Source: Chitinophaga sp. GbtcB8 (GTDB lineage Bacteria; Bacteroidota; Bacteroidia; Chitinophagales; Chitinophagaceae). Taken from it: DNA of 64,000 bases. Where the stretch lies: contig NZ_JAGXJN010000001.1 of NCBI RefSeq assembly GCF_019091455.1, forward strand, positions 62,001-126,000, read 5' to 3'. Position numbers and translations under genes: made by a program. The notes beneath the pieces were generated by a model. That model saw nothing but the letters and a program-made list of their open reading frames with translations, did no database searches and was not told the origin of the DNA. Of the stretch, positions 35,684-43,252 are shown piece after piece; the first letter of the stretch is position 1, and every line of letters begins with the position of its first letter.

Positions 35684-36981
35684 AGCTCAATTCCTCCTTT
35701 TGTCAAGAGTGTATGTAATAACCAGGCGCCGGTTTCCGGTGTATATACGGTTGAGAGGTCTTCCATCAGGTCCGCTGCCGGCAAGGGTTTGCCGGCATTG
35801 ATCTTTTCTACCAGCTGCAGCGTTTCGGGGTAGTAAGCAATATCCGTGCTGTTGCCGCGTACAAACAGGCGCAGCTGGCTGCGTGCTTCCAGCAGGCGGT
35901 ACGTAATGCGGAAAGGGTATATAACGCGCACTGCTTTATTCTTCCATTCAGCAGGGTCCATTAAAGCCACACTTTCATCGGCCGGGCGGCGTGCACCCCA
36001 TCCTGCATTGCTGCTGATGGCGGTAATACGCTCCGTGTATTCCTGCTGCAGCAGCTCGCTTAAAGTAAGCGTGGACATTTCCGGCAGGGTTTGCAGCAGC
36101 TCTTCTATATGTGTAAAACTTTCCAGGGTTTGCGCATCTTTTTCCGGTGTGGTCAGGGTTGCATCAGTCATATCAATGTGGCGCGAGAGGCGTGCATTCA
36201 TTTTATTGTACAGGGAGCTACGCGTTGGATTATTGAACCATACAGTAACGCCAATGGATAACTCGCCGGTGTAACCGATGTGGTATTTATCCCAGGGCAT
36301 GTAATACAAGTCGCCGGCTTTAAAGGGATAAACCTGGCTATGCGGCAAAAAGGCTTCAATATCCATATTATTCTGGCTTGCATTGGGCAGCTGCTCGTAA
36401 GCTTCCTTATCCCAGTTGTACATGATCTTATCGCCAGGCCCCAGGTGAAAGTGGATCACGTTCTCCCCTCTCCTGTCCTGGTGTATACCGAACGGCGTGT
36501 AGCCGTAGTTGCCCATCAGAATATCTATTTCCATCCCATCCATAGGCACGCCCATTTTTTTCAGCAGGGGCTGCAAACAGCTGCCTAAGTATGAGGCCAG
36601 GGGATCTGAAAAGCGCTCGCCATAATTCACGGCAATACAGAACTTTTCATTGCCAAACACCCTGGCTGCCCAATGCTCCACATCTTCACCTGGCTGCGGG
36701 GGGTGCGGAAAAACGTGCTGTTTTAACCATGCCTCTCCCTGCTGCGTGTTGCCAACATACAGGCGAAAGCCGGCAAACAGCTCTGGCGCTGTAAAGATCT
36801 TGCCCAGTATGGCCAGTGCATCCAGGCTCATTTCCGCACATTTTTCGGGGCTTAAGATATCCGGTATTACCACGGTGTTGGAAAAGTGTGCGCTTTTTTC
36901 CAGGAACTCTTCCCACCATTTGCAGGAGAAGTTATTTTTAGCGGTGCACTGCTGGCAACAGGTTTTATATGATGCGTGCAT
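35671..36981 (-). CDS. JmjC/cupin-type Fe(II)/2-oxoglutarate oxygenase, paralogue 1
   Basis: 436 aa. The double-stranded beta-helix core is seen from about 150 to 255: 'YTPFGIHQDRRGENVIHFHL' gives His167-x-Asp169, GPGDK gives Lys185 (in the place of the 2OG-binding Lys of FIH-like enzymes), and 'MPWDKYHIGYTGE' gives His234; 'SIGVTVWFNNPTR' is the closing strand. The C-terminal ~180 residues could be a winged-helix or dimer part as in ribosomal oxygenases. The N-terminus carries extra Cys residues (8, 9, 12, 20) that the two paralogues lack. It is the last of three tandem copies and overlaps the OMP gene. Substrate inferred: the Lys-rich precursors upstream or the lanthipeptides. Confidence 0.82.
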   Translation of the reverse strand: MHASYKTCCQQCTAKNNFSCKWWEEFLEKSAHFSNTVVIPDILSPEKCAEMSLDALAILGKIFTAPELFAGFRLYVGNTQQGEAWLKQHVFPHPPQPGEDVEHWAARVFGNEKFCIAVNYGERFSDPLASYLGSCLQPLLKKMGVPMDGMEIDILMGNYGYTPFGIHQDRRGENVIHFHLGPGDKIMYNWDKEAYEQLPNASQNNMDIEAFLPHSQVYPFKAGDLYYMPWDKYHIGYTGELSIGVTVWFNNPTRSSLYNKMNARLSRHIDMTDATLTTPEKDAQTLESFTHIEELLQTLPEMSTLTLSELLQQEYTERITAISSNAGWGARRPADESVALMDPAEWKNKAVRVIYPFRITYRLLEARSQLRLFVRGNSTDIAYYPETLQLVEKINAGKPLPAADLMEDLSTVYTPETGAWLLHTLLTKGGIELCEL

Positions 36982-36997
36982 AACCAGTGTTATTTAA

Positions 36998-38302
36998 TCA
37001 AACAATGTCAATACCTCTCTTATTATAGATAAGGGAAAGGAAATACAGTCCTGCTTCTACGGGCCATTCTACCGGCAGGTAGTTCAACAGCTCATCTACC
37101 GCCAGTACTTCACCGCTGTTCAGCTGCTCTACCATGTTCACAAAGCCAATATGGTACCTGATCTCTATTTTTGAGGCGCGGGAAAATACCAGCAGCTGAT
37201 CCGTTTTTTCCACATGCACCGGATACAGGCGGAAAGGGCTTACCAGGCGTACCTGTTTTCCCTGCAGGTGCATATATTCGTTCTCGTTATAACCATTTGC
37301 CTGTTCAAGCGATAAGGGCTGTGCACGCCAGCCGCCGTTGCTGGCCTGGGTCTGCATCACCTCTTTATACACCTCCTGCAGCACATCATGAAAGCTAAGG
37401 CCTTCCAGGCGCTCATCCAGCTTTAACATACTTTCCACATGCGCAAAACCGGTAAAACCATCGGGACCTGTTTCAGGGGAGGTAAGGGTAAGATCTGTCA
37501 TATCCACATACTGGCGCTTGAATGATTCCAGGATGTTGTTCAGCACATCACTTTTGCTATGGTTATCAAACCACACGGTTACCCCTACTGACAGCTCATC
37601 ACTAAACCCAATGTGGTATTTATTCCAGGGCATATAATAGAGGTCGCCGGTTTTAAAGGGGTATTGCTGTGCATAAGGCAGCATGGGCGCTATTTCTGTA
37701 TTGTTCTGTTTTGCGCCGGGCAGCTTTTCATATTCGGCGGCATCCCAGTTGTACATGATCTTACCGCCGGGACCCAGGTGAAAGTGGATCACATTACCAC
37801 CATCATGATCCTGGTGAATGCCTAAAGGCGTGTAACCATAGTTACCAATAAAGGTGGTGGTGTGCATACCATCCAAAGGCAGGCCGGTACTTTGCAGTAA
37901 GGGCTGCAGCAGGTTGGTGAGCAGCTGCGCCAGTGCGGGAGAAAACTTTTCAGCATAGTTGATGATGATGCCAAACTTTTTATCTTCAAACACGCGGGCA
38001 GACCATTGGGTAATGTTCTCCCCTGCTGTGGGGGCCTGCGGGTAAATACTACTATCCAGGTAGGCGCCATCCTGCTGTTTGCCATCCAGGTATACGCGCA
38101 GCCCGTAGGCATTGGTCTTAAAGCGGCATAATTCGCTTATTACTTCCAGCACCAGGTTATTCATGTACTGCACTTCTGCTGCGGGCAGCACATCCGGCAC
38201 TACTACGGTTTCAGTAAAACCTTTTGTGCTGTTTATAAAATCATTCCACCAGGTTTCATTCATAACAGCTACCGGCTGGGGGGCTTGTGTGGGCGTTTCC
38301 AT
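36998..38302 (-). CDS. JmjC/cupin-type Fe(II)/2-oxoglutarate oxygenase, paralogue 2
   Basis: 434 aa, clearly homologous along its length to the genes on both sides. The metal triad is His163-x-Asp165 (LGIHQDHDGGN) and His230 (NKYHIGFSDE), with Lys181 in GPGGK as the probable 2-oxoglutarate ligand. The N-terminal block 'NETWWNDFINSTKGFTETVV' is shared by all three ('WW-x-x-F' then 'F-x-x-T/N-x-V/I-V'). The C-terminus 'AGLYFLSLIYNKRGIDIV' is nearly identical to that of paralogue 3, so these two are the more recent pair. It is 16 bp from paralogue 1 and 24 bp from paralogue 3. Confidence 0.83.
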   Translation of the reverse strand: METPTQAPQPVAVMNETWWNDFINSTKGFTETVVVPDVLPAAEVQYMNNLVLEVISELCRFKTNAYGLRVYLDGKQQDGAYLDSSIYPQAPTAGENITQWSARVFEDKKFGIIINYAEKFSPALAQLLTNLLQPLLQSTGLPLDGMHTTTFIGNYGYTPLGIHQDHDGGNVIHFHLGPGGKIMYNWDAAEYEKLPGAKQNNTEIAPMLPYAQQYPFKTGDLYYMPWNKYHIGFSDELSVGVTVWFDNHSKSDVLNNILESFKRQYVDMTDLTLTSPETGPDGFTGFAHVESMLKLDERLEGLSFHDVLQEVYKEVMQTQASNGGWRAQPLSLEQANGYNENEYMHLQGKQVRLVSPFRLYPVHVEKTDQLLVFSRASKIEIRYHIGFVNMVEQLNSGEVLAVDELLNYLPVEWPVEAGLYFLSLIYNKRGIDIV

Positions 38303-38326
38303 AATTTTTTATGTGGGGTTTATGGG

Positions 38327-39646
38327 TTACACAATTTCAATTCCTCTTTTATTGTAAATGAGCGACAGGAAATACAGCCCAGCTTCTTCCGGCCAGTCCT
38401 GCGCCAGCTCCTGCAGCAGCACATGCACTTCCAGGGTTTCGCCTGTGTTGATCTTTTCCAGGATATTTACCAGTGCGGGATGGTACCTGATCTCGATTTT
38501 GGAGGCGCGTGTAAATACCAGCAGCTTTTCTTCTGCGGTTAATACTTTATAATAAACGCGGAAAGGGGAAATGGCGCGGATGTATTTATCTGCCAGGTGC
38601 TCATACTCGTTCTCGTTATACTCAATGGATTGCTCCAGCGACAGGGGGCGCGCCCACCAGCCGCCATTGCTGTACAGCGCGTACATATACTCCTGGTACA
38701 CTTCTTTCAGGAAGGTTTTAAAGGGCAGCTGTTTGTGCCTGTCTTCCAGCTTCAGCAGGGATTCTATGTTAGAGAAACCGCTAAAACCTTTCAGGTCTTT
38801 TTCCGGCGTGGTAATGGTAAGATCTTCTGTATTCACATACTGGATCTTTATGGCATCCAGTATTTTTGACATCAGCGCTTTGCGTGTAGGGTTGTTGAAC
38901 CAGAGCGTTACACCCAGCGACAGCTCTTCAGAGCTGCCTACATGGAACTTATCCCAGGGCATGTAAAAAACATCGCTGCGGCCAAATTCAAACTTCTTTG
39001 CATAAGGCAGCAGGGGTTCTATTTCCATGCAGTTCTGCTTGGCATTGGGCAGGTCCTTAAACTCATCCGGTTCCCAGTTGTACATTACCTTACCGCCGGG
39101 GCCCAGGTGAAAGTGGATCACGTTCTCCCCTTTATGATCCTGGTGAATACCTAATGGCGTGTAGGCATAGTTACCCAGGAAAATAGTTACGCACATACCG
39201 TTCAGCGGCATGCCTATTTTCTTTAACAGGGGCGCAGCATATTCTGCCAGGCGTTGAGAAAGGGCATGTGAGAACTTTTCCCCGTAGTTAATGATCATAC
39301 CGAACTTCTGATCACCAAAAGCACGGTTCACCCAGGTGGGCACATCTTCATCTGCCATGGGCGGGTAAGGATATACATGGTTGTTCATGTAATCCCCGTT
39401 CTTGTGCGCGCCATCAATATAGATCCTGAAATCGTAGGCATTGGTTTTACGTGTGCACAATTCGCGGATCACTTCCAGGGCCATCTGCGTCATTTCATGG
39501 CATTCCTTTTCGGAGAGCACATTTTTCACCACAATGGTATCGGTGAAATTTTTGGAGTTCTTCAGGAACTCGTCCCACCAGGCACTGTCTATTTTAGACG
39601 GCGCTGCTGGTGATGCCTTAGCGGACGGTATAATTTCTGACAACAT
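38327..39646 (-). CDS. JmjC/cupin-type Fe(II)/2-oxoglutarate oxygenase, paralogue 3
   Basis: 439 aa. His168-x-Asp170 (LGIHQDHKGEN), Lys186 (GPGGK) and His235 (DKFHVGSSE) form an intact metal and cosubstrate site. It is the first oxygenase after the three Lys-rich peptide genes, 51 bp from peptide 1. All three paralogues keep the full catalytic set, which argues against decay and for distinct or combined substrates. Established JmjC enzymes hydroxylate or demethylate Lys, Arg, Asn or His side chains; with Lys-rich peptides next door, peptidyl hydroxylation is the simplest reading (inference). Confidence 0.83.
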   Translation of the reverse strand: MLSEIIPSAKASPAAPSKIDSAWWDEFLKNSKNFTDTIVVKNVLSEKECHEMTQMALEVIRELCTRKTNAYDFRIYIDGAHKNGDYMNNHVYPYPPMADEDVPTWVNRAFGDQKFGMIINYGEKFSHALSQRLAEYAAPLLKKIGMPLNGMCVTIFLGNYAYTPLGIHQDHKGENVIHFHLGPGGKVMYNWEPDEFKDLPNAKQNCMEIEPLLPYAKKFEFGRSDVFYMPWDKFHVGSSEELSLGVTLWFNNPTRKALMSKILDAIKIQYVNTEDLTITTPEKDLKGFSGFSNIESLLKLEDRHKQLPFKTFLKEVYQEYMYALYSNGGWWARPLSLEQSIEYNENEYEHLADKYIRAISPFRVYYKVLTAEEKLLVFTRASKIEIRYHPALVNILEKINTGETLEVHVLLQELAQDWPEEAGLYFLSLIYNKRGIEIV

Positions 39647-39697
39647 AGTTTTACATTTTAAGCATGTGATAAAGGAACCGGTGAGCTTAACCGGCTG

Positions 39698-39895
39698 TTA
39701 GATAAGCCCTGTGGTTGGCTGGGTGGGTGCTGTGCCTTTTATTTTTTTCTTTTCCTTTACTTTTTTCTTTTCACTGTCTGCCTCATCTTCTTCTATTACG
39801 TTACCGCCTACCAGCTTTTCCTGTTCCAGGGGAGAAATAATTCTGGCGTTTAAGAATGCCCGGGGATTGAATTTTTCTTTTTCAGGAGTTTTCAT
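39698..39895 (-). CDS. GG-leader Lys/Glu-rich RiPP precursor, peptide 1
   Basis: 65 aa from ATG 39895 (MKTPEKEKFNPRAFL); the frame extends further upstream but that part overlaps a hairpin and has no counterpart in the two paralogues. The leader contains ARIISPLEQEKLVGGNV, nearly identical in all three peptides. The predicted core after Gly-Gly is 34 residues: an acidic start (N-V-I-E-E-D-E), then two Lys triplets (EKKKVKEKKKIK) and a TAPTQPTTGLI end. There is no Cys, so it is not a lanthipeptide. It is followed by the JmjC genes; the C39 exporter is the likely processing protease. Confidence 0.8.
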   Translation of the reverse strand: MKTPEKEKFNPRAFLNARIISPLEQEKLVGGNVIEEDEADSEKKKVKEKKKIKGTAPTQPTTGLI

Positions 39896-39935
39896 CTTTG
39901 TGGGTTTTAAGGGTTCAATGGTATTTTTATGAGAA

Positions 39936-39966
39936 GGATGGATTGGCTTTATGGGCCAATCCATCC
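39936..39966 (-). promoter_or_regulatory. Hairpin between peptide 2 and peptide 1 genes
   Basis: A perfect 12-bp stem, GGATGGATTGGC (39936-39947) with GCCAATCCATCC (39955-39966), and a 7-nt loop. On the minus strand it is followed by TTCTCATAAAAATACC. It is 10 bp past the peptide-2 stop and probably protects or attenuates the message, making the upstream peptides more abundant than the oxygenases. Confidence 0.7.
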
Positions 39967-39976
39967 GTGGTTTGAA

Positions 39977-40150
39977 TTATAAGCCGATGGGTATTGTTAC
40001 CTCGATCTCTGTTTCAGATTTCTTGTCTTTTTTCTTTTTGGTGCCTTCTACTGCTTCAACGTTACCGCCAATCAGTTTTTCCTGTTCCAGGGGAGAGATG
40101 GTTCTTGCAGCCAGGAAGGATTTTGCGTCGAAATTTTGTTTGTTTTCCAT
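39977..40150 (-). CDS. GG-leader Lys/Glu-rich RiPP precursor, peptide 2
   Basis: 57 aa, starting MENKQNFDAKSFLAARTISP and continuing LEQEKLIGGNV. The core of 28 residues after Gly-Gly has a GTKKKKDKKSETE cluster and a hydrophobic end (VTIPIGL). It has no Cys and only three Ser/Thr in the core's second half. It shares the leader word ISPLEQEKLxGGN with peptides 1 and 3. It lies 46 bp from peptide 3. Too short for usual gene calling, but three parallel copies with conserved leaders make it convincing. Confidence 0.82.
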   Translation of the reverse strand: MENKQNFDAKSFLAARTISPLEQEKLIGGNVEAVEGTKKKKDKKSETEIEVTIPIGL

Positions 40151-40196
40151 TTTGTGTTGTTTTTGGGTGGGTGTGGTAAATAATTGTTTTAATTCC

Positions 40197-40373
40197 TTAG
40201 GCAGTTTCCAGGCCTACTTTAATTTTCAGCTTGGAGTCTTTCTTTTTCTCTTTTTCGCCAGCTACTTCGTCTTCGCTAACATTACCGCCGGTTAATTTTT
40301 CCTGTTCCAGCGGGGAGATAATTTTTGCTCCCAGGAATTCCTTCATGTTAGAAGGTTGTTGTTTCTGTTCCAT
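40197..40373 (-). CDS. GG-leader Lys/Glu-rich RiPP precursor, peptide 3
   Basis: 58 aa, starting MEQKQQPSNMKEFLGAKIIS and continuing PLEQEKLTGGNV. The 28-residue core is acidic first (SEDEVAGE), then KEKKKDSKLKIKVGLETA. No Cys. It is the first of the three peptide genes in transcription order, about 90 nt after a candidate promoter at 40470-40498, so the peptide/oxygenase unit may have its own start in addition to read-through from the lan genes. Confidence 0.82.
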   Translation of the reverse strand: MEQKQQPSNMKEFLGAKIISPLEQEKLTGGNVSEDEVAGEKEKKKDSKLKIKVGLETA

Positions 40374-40469
40374 GTTTAGATGGGTTTTAAGGGTGATAAA
40401 TGCAGTTGATGATCTGATGGGGTCTTTGGGTATTTGTTTTAGCGCTAACTTTTATATCGATATTAACCT

Positions 40470-40498
40470 CAAAAGTTCCGTTTCAATCAATACTCAAA
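40470..40498 (-). promoter_or_regulatory. Candidate promoter of the peptide/JmjC unit
   Basis: On the minus strand TTTG (40498-40495), 17 nt, then AACTTTTG (40477-40470), one mismatch from TAnnTTTG. It lies in the only gap of nearly 200 bp inside the gene train (40374-40569), upstream of peptide 3. Confidence 0.35.
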
Positions 40499-40569
40499 TT
40501 TTGCATTTTATCAGCCCTGAAACAATAGCAATTACTTACCATTTTACGATGCGTGATAGCAGAATATTA

Positions 40570-41232
40570 CTATCTGAATACGGATGCATACTTCAGCTTT
40601 ACAATATTATTTTTTACTGCAAATGACAGCAATTCCCTGTTGCTGTGGAGTTTCAGCTTGTTGCGGATATTTGTTTTATGATTGTTCAACGTATTTACGC
40701 TGATGTACAACTGGTCTGCTATATCTTTTGCTTTCATGCCTGAAAGCATTAATTGCAGCACCTTTTTCTCCTGCTCTGAAATATCGTATATGGGTTCCTG
40801 TAAGGCATGCTCCTGCAGCGCAGGTTCGCCTATATGTTCTTTAATGGCAGGGCACAGGTAGCGGTAACCTTCCTGTATGGTTTCTATACAGGCCACCAGG
40901 TCGGTGAGGGAGTGGTTTACAGACAGGTAGCCATTTACATCATAGTACAGCGCCAGGTTAGCGTGAAAGTCTTCCGGCAGTATACAAACAATGCAATAGG
41001 TTTTGGGCGATCTTTTTTTGATAGTGCGCGCCAGCTCCAGGCCGCTGAAGCTTTCCGGCAGGCTTTTGTCTATGATCACAATATCGCATTGCCATACCGC
41101 CTGCCGTACTATAACGTCGGGGTTATCTGTGATATGCAGCACCTGGATACATTTTTCTTTCAGGTATTCTGCTATCAGCTTTGCACTGTTAATATTCTGC
41201 TTTAAAATAATTGCGGTTTTCATGTTGTGCAT
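40570..41232 (-). CDS. NarL/LuxR-type regulator with a degenerate receiver domain
   Basis: 220 aa; an ATG at 41223 is an equally possible start. The receiver-like part (1-125) keeps Asp55 (VIIDKSLPE) but has no acidic pair in the first strand (TAIILKQN in place of the usual V-D-D) and no Lys after the fifth strand (GYLSV), so ordinary phosphorylation is doubtful. The C-terminal HTH is clear: 'EQEKKVLQLMLSGMKAKDIADQLYISVNTLNNHKTNIRNKL'. It lies between lanC and the peptide genes, so it probably controls this locus. No cognate kinase is next to it other than the LytS-like one. Confidence 0.85.
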   Translation of the reverse strand: MHNMKTAIILKQNINSAKLIAEYLKEKCIQVLHITDNPDVIVRQAVWQCDIVIIDKSLPESFSGLELARTIKKRSPKTYCIVCILPEDFHANLALYYDVNGYLSVNHSLTDLVACIETIQEGYRYLCPAIKEHIGEPALQEHALQEPIYDISEQEKKVLQLMLSGMKAKDIADQLYISVNTLNNHKTNIRNKLKLHSNRELLSFAVKNNIVKLKYASVFR

Positions 41233-41245
41233 AAGTTTAAGGGTA

Positions 41246-42415
41246 CTACAACAATAACACGCTGCTCCAATTGAGCGCTTTATCAGATATGTAGGAGAGT
41301 AATGTTAATGCAATGCCTGTTAATCCATCCAGGAGGGCTTCTTCTTTGCCGGCGTATACGCCTTTGGGTAATTCTTCTTCCAGCAGCAAAATGGTTCTTT
41401 GCAGCCAGTGTTCATATCCATCCCGGTACACCGGGAATCCTGTTTCCCGGTATAATATGCGGCAGCTTTGCGCCAGCCCCGCGGCTCCATGGCAAAAGGC
41501 GGCGGTAGTGGCCTGGGTAGATGGGCCGTCTTTCCGCATCATGCTTTGCATACCAATCAGGTTGGCTAAACGCAGCAGGCCATCATCCCCAAACAATTTA
41601 GCGGCCCGGTAAAACAGCAGCACCTCATTCAGGTCGCCGCAGCACCAGCCCATACGGTCGGGTGTTATTATTTCATGTGCATCGCGGGCAATCATGAGCG
41701 GGAAAAAAGAGTACTCGTTACGGGAGAAGTCTACATCTATTTTATGCTTCAGGATAAAGCGGATGCCTTCTTTTACGGTGTTAGCGATCAGGTCCTGGTG
41801 CGCTGAGCCGGCATGTACTTTTAACAGGGTTAATAATATGCCGCACAGGCCATGCGACAGGCTAAAGTTTATCACCTGCTTCCCGTCTACCCGGATCAGG
41901 TTATTCCTGAACCAGCAGCCGGCTTCTTCCTGCACGGCGCGTTTGCAGATCTTTTCAATTAATACATCGGCATACTGTTTTGCTGCGCCCTGCTGCCTGC
42001 CGGAAAAATATTGTACCACCCCCAAAGCGCCATGCAGGTAATCAATGTTATCTTCTTCTACAAAACCACGGGCGGTTTTAAACAGGTAATCGTCCAGGGC
42101 ATCCAGCTCATTTTCTGCTTCCAGCTGCAGGAACCCTTCGCGGTGCATCAGGTTAACGGTGTAACCAAAACCTGCGCCGCCGGTGCTTAGGGACGGCCCT
42201 ACCAGTGTGGGGTTGGCGGAATAAATACCGGAAAAAACCTGCTGCAGCAATTGATTGGTTTGCTGTTTCAGCGTGGCGGAGTCTGTTACCTTGTACAGGT
42301 GATAGTAATAATAAATAAGGCCCAGCTTACCCTGTGTGAAAGTATCGTTATTGCTGGTTTGCCCCCCCAGTACCCTGTTAATATTGTCCAGTTGTTTTTG
42401 CGCGATCTGTTGCAT
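41246..42415 (-). CDS. lanC: Lanthionine synthetase C-like cyclase (LanC)
   Basis: 389 aa from ATG 42415 (MQQIAQKQLDN); the frame can start at a TTG nine codons earlier. The alpha-toroid enzyme adds Cys thiols to dehydrated Ser/Thr. Motifs: 'NFSLSHGLCGILLTLL' with the conserved His188, GWCCGDLNE with zinc Cys258, and AFCHGAAGLAQ with zinc Cys308-His309; repeated G-x-x-G loops are present (HGALG, DGLTGIAL). It matches class I partners of LanB. It follows the LytTR regulator by 100 bp. Confidence 0.93.
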   Translation of the reverse strand: MQQIAQKQLDNINRVLGGQTSNNDTFTQGKLGLIYYYYHLYKVTDSATLKQQTNQLLQQVFSGIYSANPTLVGPSLSTGGAGFGYTVNLMHREGFLQLEAENELDALDDYLFKTARGFVEEDNIDYLHGALGVVQYFSGRQQGAAKQYADVLIEKICKRAVQEEAGCWFRNNLIRVDGKQVINFSLSHGLCGILLTLLKVHAGSAHQDLIANTVKEGIRFILKHKIDVDFSRNEYSFFPLMIARDAHEIITPDRMGWCCGDLNEVLLFYRAAKLFGDDGLLRLANLIGMQSMMRKDGPSTQATTAAFCHGAAGLAQSCRILYRETGFPVYRDGYEHWLQRTILLLEEELPKGVYAGKEEALLDGLTGIALTLLSYISDKALNWSSVLLL

Positions 42416-42515
42416 TTCGGCTGTACTCTTTATTTGCAACAAATTTATTCACGCGCCTGTGCTACTGCTAATTCTCTACACCAACCGGGAAATTATAGGG
42501 ATCAAGCAGCTTGCA

Positions 42516-43241
42516 TCACCCCATCAGCTTGTGTTTCATGAGGTCGTAAAAACTATTACGGTAGGTTTCTCCCAGCAGTATTTCTGCTTTTACATTTTTT
42601 AATACTACCAGGTTACCTTCTATGGCTACAATTTTATTCACGGATACAATGTAGGATTTATGTACCCGCAGGAAATATTTTTTGGGCAGCCTTTCTTCCA
42701 GGTCCTTCATATTCAGCAGGGCCATGGTTTTCTGGCCGGCATGGTAAATGGCTACATAGTTTTTCATACCTTCTATATAATCAATATCCCGCAGGTTAAT
42801 TTTCAGCATCTTTCCTTTCAGCTCTGTTTTTACAAAAATGTAATCGTCCTCAATGCTCTCTTCATTAGGCGTTGCTGTTACGGATGATGTAACGGTATTC
42901 AGCACCCGCTGCACTGCTTTAAAAAAGCGCGGTAAAGGAATAGGCTTCAGCAGGTAGTCTACCACTTCCAGGTCAAAACCTTCTGCGGCAAACTCGCTAT
43001 AGGCGGTAGTAAGGATCACTTTAGCCTTGCCCTGTATGGTGCGGGCTACATCCAGGCCGGAAAGCTCCGGCATTTGTATATCCAGGAATACAAGGTCTAT
43101 CTTTTGCGTATTCACCATTTCCAGGGCTTCAATAGGGTTGGTGGTAGCTTTTACCAGCTGCAGGAAAGGTGTTTGACCAATGTAGTGGATCAATACATCT
43201 ATGGCGTGTTGCTCATCATCCACTATTATACAGCTGATCAT
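42516..43241 (-). CDS. LytTR-type response regulator
   Basis: 241 aa. An intact receiver domain: acidic pair in IIVDDEQHA, phosphoacceptor Asp54 (LVFLDIQMPELSG), Thr in 'VILTTAYSEFAAEGF' and Lys in YLLKPIPL. The C-terminal LytTR DNA-binding domain includes 'DYIEGMKNYVAIYH' and 'FLRVHKSYIVSVNKI'. It is 11 bp from its kinase and lies within the lan gene train, so it is probably a local regulator. Confidence 0.93.
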   Translation of the reverse strand: MISCIIVDDEQHAIDVLIHYIGQTPFLQLVKATTNPIEALEMVNTQKIDLVFLDIQMPELSGLDVARTIQGKAKVILTTAYSEFAAEGFDLEVVDYLLKPIPLPRFFKAVQRVLNTVTSSVTATPNEESIEDDYIFVKTELKGKMLKINLRDIDYIEGMKNYVAIYHAGQKTMALLNMKDLEERLPKKYFLRVHKSYIVSVNKIVAIEGNLVVLKNVKAEILLGETYRNSFYDLMKHKLMG

Positions 43242-43252
43242 AATTATCGGGT

